This document shows, in pieces, positions 60,488 to 64,000 of a DNA stretch of 64,000 nucleotides. The stretch is from an uncultured Collinsella sp. Its GTDB lineage: Bacteria; Actinomycetota; Coriobacteriia; Coriobacteriales; Coriobacteriaceae. Numbering within the stretch: the first letter of the stretch is position 1; each line of letters begins with the position of its first letter. The notes beneath the pieces were generated by a model. That model was not told where the DNA came from. It saw only the letters and a list, made by a program, of their open reading frames with translations, and did not search any database. The stretch is from positions 45,445 to 109,444 of the forward strand of contig CANNOC010000004.1 of the NCBI GenBank assembly GCA_947507155.1, read 5' to 3'. The translations under genes were made by a program, and so were the position numbers.

Positions 60488-61924
60488 TTAGGCCTCCTTA
60501 CCAGTCGCGCCAACGCCATCCGCGCCCGCAGCCGCCAGGTCAACGCCCTCGGCAACCGTCGCCACGGCGTCGCCCGGCCAGGCGACCTTGGCCAGGTCGG
60601 CCGCGGCCAGCGACGCGGCGCTCACGGCATCCTCGCCCTGCTCCAACACGCGGCGACGCAGTGCGGCCGAAAGCGCGTGCGCCCACAGGCCCTCAGCCTC
60701 GGCCAGGCGCTGCGTAGCGGGAGCGTCGGAGAGCAGGCCCTCGGGCGTATAGCAAATGACACTCGAGCGCTTAACAAACTCTTCGACCGAAAGCGGGTTG
60801 GAGAACATGGCCGTGCCGCCGGTCGGCAGCGTGTGATTGGGGCCGGCAACGTAATCGCCGAGCGGCTCGGAGCTCCAAGCGCCCACAAAGATGGCGCCGG
60901 CGTTGCGAATGCCGCCGAGCAGGCCCATCGCGTCCTTGCAGTGCAGCTCCAGGTGCTCGGGCGCCACGGTGTTCACCGCTTCGACGGCGGCAGCCATGTC
61001 GGCGGCCACCACGATGGTGCCCTCATTGTCGAGCGAAGCGCGCGTGATCTCGGCGCGTGGCGACTGCGCTACCAGAATGTCGATACCCGCCTCGACCTCG
61101 CGCGCAAACTGCTCGTCGCAGGTCACCAGATAGCAGGCTGCCAGCGGATCGTGCTCGGCCTGGGCCATCAGGTCGGCCGCGACCACCATAGGCTTGGCCG
61201 TGGCATCGGCCAGCACGCAGACCTCGGAGGGGCCGGCGACCATGTCGATTCCCACGTCGCCCGAGACAATCTGCTTGGCGGCGGCGACAAAGGCGTTGCC
61301 CGGGCCGGTGATCTTGTCGACGCGCGGAATGGTCTCGGTACCGTACGCCAGCGCGGCCACGGCCTGGGCGCCGCCCACCATATAGATCTCGTCCACGCCG
61401 CCGAGCTTTGCCGCGGCGAGCGTGTAGGGGCTGATCAGGCCGTCCTTTTGCGGCGGGGTCACCATGACCACGCGCTTGACGCCAGCAACCTTGGCGGGAA
61501 TGGCGTTCATGAGCACCGTGGAGGGATACTGCGCGCGGCCGCCCGGCACATAGATGCCGGCCGCAGCAAGCGGGGTCACCTTAACGCCGAGCATCGTGCC
61601 GTCCGGGCGCGTGGTAAACCAGCTCTGCTCGACCTCACGCTGGTGGAACTCGCGAATCTGGCGTGCAGCCTTTTCGAGCGCCGCGACAAAGGCCGGATCG
61701 AGGCCTTCGAGCGCGGCATCGATCTGCTCCTGCGGCAGGCGAAAACTCTGCAGCTCAACACCGTCAAAACGCTGACAGTAATCGCGCACCGCGGCATCGC
61801 CGTTGGCGCGCACGTTTGCCACGATATCGCGGGCGGCGTCGACGATGTTTTGCGGCAGCACGCCCTTGCGATTGAGCTGATTGGTAACGAGGCGCTCGCC
61901 GGGAGCAAGCTTGATGGTCTTCAT
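60488..61924 (-). CDS. hisD: Histidinol dehydrogenase
   Basis: 478 aa. [47 protein letters not shown] VAGPSEVCV, and [14 protein letters not shown] are all present. Catalyses the last two oxidations to histidine. The ~30 residues at the C-terminus (Ala/Gly-rich) are longer than the average. 105 bp separate it from hisZG. Confidence 0.97.
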   Translation of the reverse strand: MKTIKLAPGERLVTNQLNRKGVLPQNIVDAARDIVANVRANGDAAVRDYCQRFDGVELQSFRLPQEQIDAALEGLDPAFVAALEKAARQIREFHQREVEQSWFTTRPDGTMLGVKVTPLAAAGIYVPGGRAQYPSTVLMNAIPAKVAGVKRVVMVTPPQKDGLISPYTLAAAKLGGVDEIYMVGGAQAVAALAYGTETIPRVDKITGPGNAFVAAAKQIVSGDVGIDMVAGPSEVCVLADATAKPMVVAADLMAQAEHDPLAACYLVTCDEQFAREVEAGIDILVAQSPRAEITRASLDNEGTIVVAADMAAAVEAVNTVAPEHLELHCKDAMGLLGGIRNAGAIFVGAWSSEPLGDYVAGPNHTLPTGGTAMFSNPLSVEEFVKRSSVICYTPEGLLSDAPATQRLAEAEGLWAHALSAALRRRVLEQGEDAVSAASLAAADLAKVAWPGDAVATVAEGVDLAAAGADGVGATGKEA

Positions 61925-62029
61925 ATCGGTATCCCCTATCGGTCGAGGTTATGTTCGAAAAACGAGAGGCCGGGCGGCGGCGCCACTCGACCCGCAGCCC
62001 AGACGTTGGGGCGCCCGTGCGTGCTCGCG

Positions 62030-63745
62030 CTATTGTGCCGAGCCCGCAACGGGCTCAAAATGCTTGTCCTTCACGGCTACCGCCAAGCGATCGGCCAGAT
62101 TGCGTACGCGCGGATCCAAGCGCGCGGCACCTGGGTTGACGAAGAAGCGGGCCGTACAGTCCATGATGCGACCGGTGATGACCAGGTCGTTGTCACGCAG
62201 CGTGGCGCCCGTGGCGGTAATGTCCACGATGCGGTCGGTCATGCCGACGATGGGGCCCAGCTCGATGTTACCGTGCAGCGAAACGATGTCGGCATTCACG
62301 CCGCGCTCGGCATACCAAGCGCTCGCGATGCGCGGGTACTTGGTGGCCACGCGAAGCGACCCGCGGCGGGCATAGTTGCGCTCGGCCTGGCCGGCGCGCC
62401 ATGCGGGCTCCGCCTCGATAAAGGTGCACAGGCCGTAGCCCAGATCGACCAGCTGCAGCAGGTTGAGGTCGGCCTCGATAAGCGAGTCCCAGCCGCAGAT
62501 GCCGCAGTCGGCGCCGCCGCAGCCCACAAAGGCGGGCGCATCGCTGGGGCGCACAATGACAAACTCGATATCGCCGACCGCGCCCTCACCGGCACGCGTG
62601 TCGCGTCCGCGCACGATCAGGTGACGGCCGGGGTCGCGCAGCTCAGAGACGTCTAAGCCCGCTGCCTCGAGCACGTCAAGGGTGTCGGCCTTAAGCGAGC
62701 CCTTGGGCACGGCAATGCGCAGCGGACCCTCGGCGCCACGGCCCACGGCGTGATCGCCGTCGGAAGCGGCGTCCTCGGCCGAGGTGTGCGCGGCCTCCAG
62801 ACGCTCGAGCGAAAAGGCGAAGCCCGCCGCCGGCACCTCGATGCCGTCGCCAAATGCGCCGGTAAAGATGGAGTCGTAGCGTCCGCCCGAACCGACTGGA
62901 TCGGGCAGGCCGCCGGCATAGGCCTTAAAGACCAGGCCCGTGTAGTAATCGAAAGAGTTCATGATGGAGAAGTCGAATGACAGCACCCGGGCGTCCTCGG
63001 GAGCCAGGCCATCGACCAGGGCACGCAGCTCGCGCGTGAGCGGCGCAACAATGCCCGCCGCCGCCAGCAGCGCGTCCACGCGGTCGAGCACCTCGGCACC
63101 GCCGTGCAGACGCGGCAGCTCGCTAATGGCGGCCTTGACGGCATCGGACTCGACGCTTGCCGCCACGCGGGCATCGAGGCCCACAAAGTCGTTGGCGTGC
63201 ACGCAGCACAGGGCCTCGGCGGCCAGCTCGCGATCCTCGCACGCCGCGAGCAGTTCCTTAAACGGACGCACGCTACCTGCGATAATGCGCGCATCGGGCA
63301 GTGCCAGCTTGCGCGCCGCCTCGGCCACGAGCGAGACAATCTCGACATCGCCCGCGGTATCGCCCGCACCGATAAGCTCAAAGCCCAGCTGTGTAAACTG
63401 ACGCGAGCCACCGGCATTGCGCTGGCACTCACGAACCACCGGCGCCTCGTAGCGAAGGCGCAGCGGCAGATCGGCCGCGCGCATGCGGGTCGAAACCAGG
63501 CGCACGATCGGCAACGTGTTGTCGGGGCGAACCACCAGCAGGCGACCGTCGTCATCAAAGAGCTTAAACGGCGTGTCCGCGATGCGGCCGCCTTCCTCGA
63601 GCGAACCCTTGTCCTCGAGCAGCGGCGTCTCGACCGGAAGGTAATGATGCTCCCTGAAGCAGCCCTTCACCGTACATGCAATCTCCTCGCGCGCCTGAGC
63701 CTCCTCGGGCAATATGTCCCGGAATCCCCACGGTGTGGCCGTCAT
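62030..63745 (-). CDS. hisG: Fused HisZ-HisG: ATP phosphoribosyltransferase regulatory and catalytic subunits
   Basis: 571 aa. Residues 1 to ~325 are HisZ, a HisRS catalytic-core paralogue (WGFRDILPEEA, LLVVRPDNTLPIVRLV, FDYYTGLVFKAY, GSGGRYD). An Ala/Asp-rich linker (~326-342) leads to a short-form HisG from LRIAVPKGSLKADTLDVL (~344) to ATGATLRDNDL near the end. In short-form systems HisZ and HisG are separate chains forming an octamer; here a single chain would fix the ratio 1:1. First gene of the operon; GAGGAGG is 8 nt upstream of the ATG. Confidence 0.93.
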   Translation of the reverse strand: MTATPWGFRDILPEEAQAREEIACTVKGCFREHHYLPVETPLLEDKGSLEEGGRIADTPFKLFDDDGRLLVVRPDNTLPIVRLVSTRMRAADLPLRLRYEAPVVRECQRNAGGSRQFTQLGFELIGAGDTAGDVEIVSLVAEAARKLALPDARIIAGSVRPFKELLAACEDRELAAEALCCVHANDFVGLDARVAASVESDAVKAAISELPRLHGGAEVLDRVDALLAAAGIVAPLTRELRALVDGLAPEDARVLSFDFSIMNSFDYYTGLVFKAYAGGLPDPVGSGGRYDSIFTGAFGDGIEVPAAGFAFSLERLEAAHTSAEDAASDGDHAVGRGAEGPLRIAVPKGSLKADTLDVLEAAGLDVSELRDPGRHLIVRGRDTRAGEGAVGDIEFVIVRPSDAPAFVGCGGADCGICGWDSLIEADLNLLQLVDLGYGLCTFIEAEPAWRAGQAERNYARRGSLRVATKYPRIASAWYAERGVNADIVSLHGNIELGPIVGMTDRIVDITATGATLRDNDLVITGRIMDCTARFFVNPGAARLDPRVRNLADRLAVAVKDKHFEPVAGSAQ

Positions 63746-63782
63746 CTGGTGAGCCTCCTCATGCTGCGTTTCATATAGAACG

Positions 63783-63809
63783 AAAGACCGGCATAGCTCC
63801 GCCGGTCTT
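63783..63809 (-). terminator. Hairpin in the leader of the his operon
   Basis: On the minus strand AAGACCGGC pairs with GCCGGTCTTT, followed by CGTTCTAT, 40 bp before the hisZG start. It may be an attenuator or the end of an upstream transcript. No T-box sequence and no His-rich leader peptide were found in the visible 250 bp. Confidence 0.5.
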
Positions 63810-63902
63810 CTGGGTACTTTAGCATACTAGAGTGTTTGCGGGGAGAATCGTCTTCCTCGGCTCACAGCGTATTCATTTGGAAACATAGGAGCGGATTACC
63901 CG

Positions 63903-64000
63903 CGGCCCCGCTCGCCCAGCGGAAGAGTTTACGGACGAGGGCGGGGCCGGGGTGCTTGGTTTTGGAAGTGGGCTTCGCGAACTTCCAACACCAAGCACCC
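63903..64000. repeat. Two nested GC-rich hairpins at the right window edge
   Basis: CGGCCCCGC/GCGGGGCCG (63903-63949) is followed by 20-bp arms GGGTGCTTGGTTTTGGAAGT and ACTTCCAACACCAAGCACCC (63950-64000, one mismatch, 11-nt loop). No T-run is seen before the edge. They could be terminator structures of a gene beyond the edge or a mobile-element end. The ~90 bp between here and the leader hairpin hold nothing else recognisable. Confidence 0.5.

Noticed and set aside
60464..62656. 730-codon rightward open frame opposite hisD and hisZG
   Set aside because: Antisense shadow caused by high GC; spans two real genes and has no motif.
63746..64000. T-box or His-rich leader peptide for the his operon
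   Set aside because: No T-box consensus and no run of His codons; the 10-codon frame overlapping the hisZG start (MKRSMRRLTR) contains no His and is probably just the ribosome-site region.

Overview
The window is a high-GC actinobacterial chromosome segment. Gene content and codon style point to the Coriobacteriia, most likely Collinsella: a compact leftward his operon with split hisE/hisI, an LPXTG-like anchored CAP protein, a larC2-type gene, and Shine-Dalgarno sites of the AAGGAG kind. The genus is inferred from gene style, not proven.

Left arm (1-14.6 kb), mostly chromosomal housekeeping or surface functions: a BceRS-like two-component pair (the kinase runs off the left edge), an unknown protein, purH, a GNAT acetyltransferase, a DUF2207 membrane protein, gluQ (glutamyl-Q tRNA-Asp synthetase), two overlapping metallophosphoesterase genes, two small membrane or exported proteins, and a giant Ala-rich coiled-coil surface protein with an embedded CAP domain.

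Centre (14.7-42.2 kb), an accessory/defence island. From left to right: (i) a leftward cluster of two small unknown genes, a 1310-aa helicase with a C-terminal nuclease-like domain, and an overlapping 631-aa protein whose C-terminus looks PIWI/Argonaute-like (candidate pPIWI-RE-type system); (ii) a frameshift-split gene with a DUF6076-like Cys cluster and a decayed phage tail fragment; (iii) a complete LlaJI-type restriction-modification operon (two m5C methyltransferases, McrB-like GTPase, DUF2357 nuclease); (iv) an oppositely oriented, diverged copy of only the last 135 codons of that nuclease, followed at once by a SIR2-domain gene; (v) conjugation-like remnants (VirD4/TraG coupling protein, ClpP-like protease, unknown partners); (vi) a solitary HsdM/HsdS-like chimera; and (vii) an AbiE toxin-antitoxin pair with a recognisable promoter/operator.

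Right arm (42.2-64 kb): a DUF4342 protein with an OmpR/HK pair, bracketed by two copies of a ~180-bp MITE-like element; a PTS IIB/VOC pair; tRNA-Leu(UAA); Ppx/GppA; a DivIC/FtsB-like protein; eno; a DUF4143 ATPase behind three 33-bp-spaced repeats and a C10 tract; larC2-yfcE-mazG; a PHP histidinol-phosphatase; and the histidine operon hisZG-D-C-B-H-A-F-I-E, in which HisZ and HisG are one fused protein. The PHP phosphatase plausibly supplies the histidinol-phosphatase step missing from the operon.

A dispersed intergenic repeat (four copies, at 5.4, 7.6, 55.5 and 55.7 kb) and the MITE pair are the clearest non-coding repeats. The most promising candidate for an under-described system is the helicase-nuclease/PIWI-like pair at 15.1-20.9 kb; its assignment rests on motif reading by eye, without a database search.
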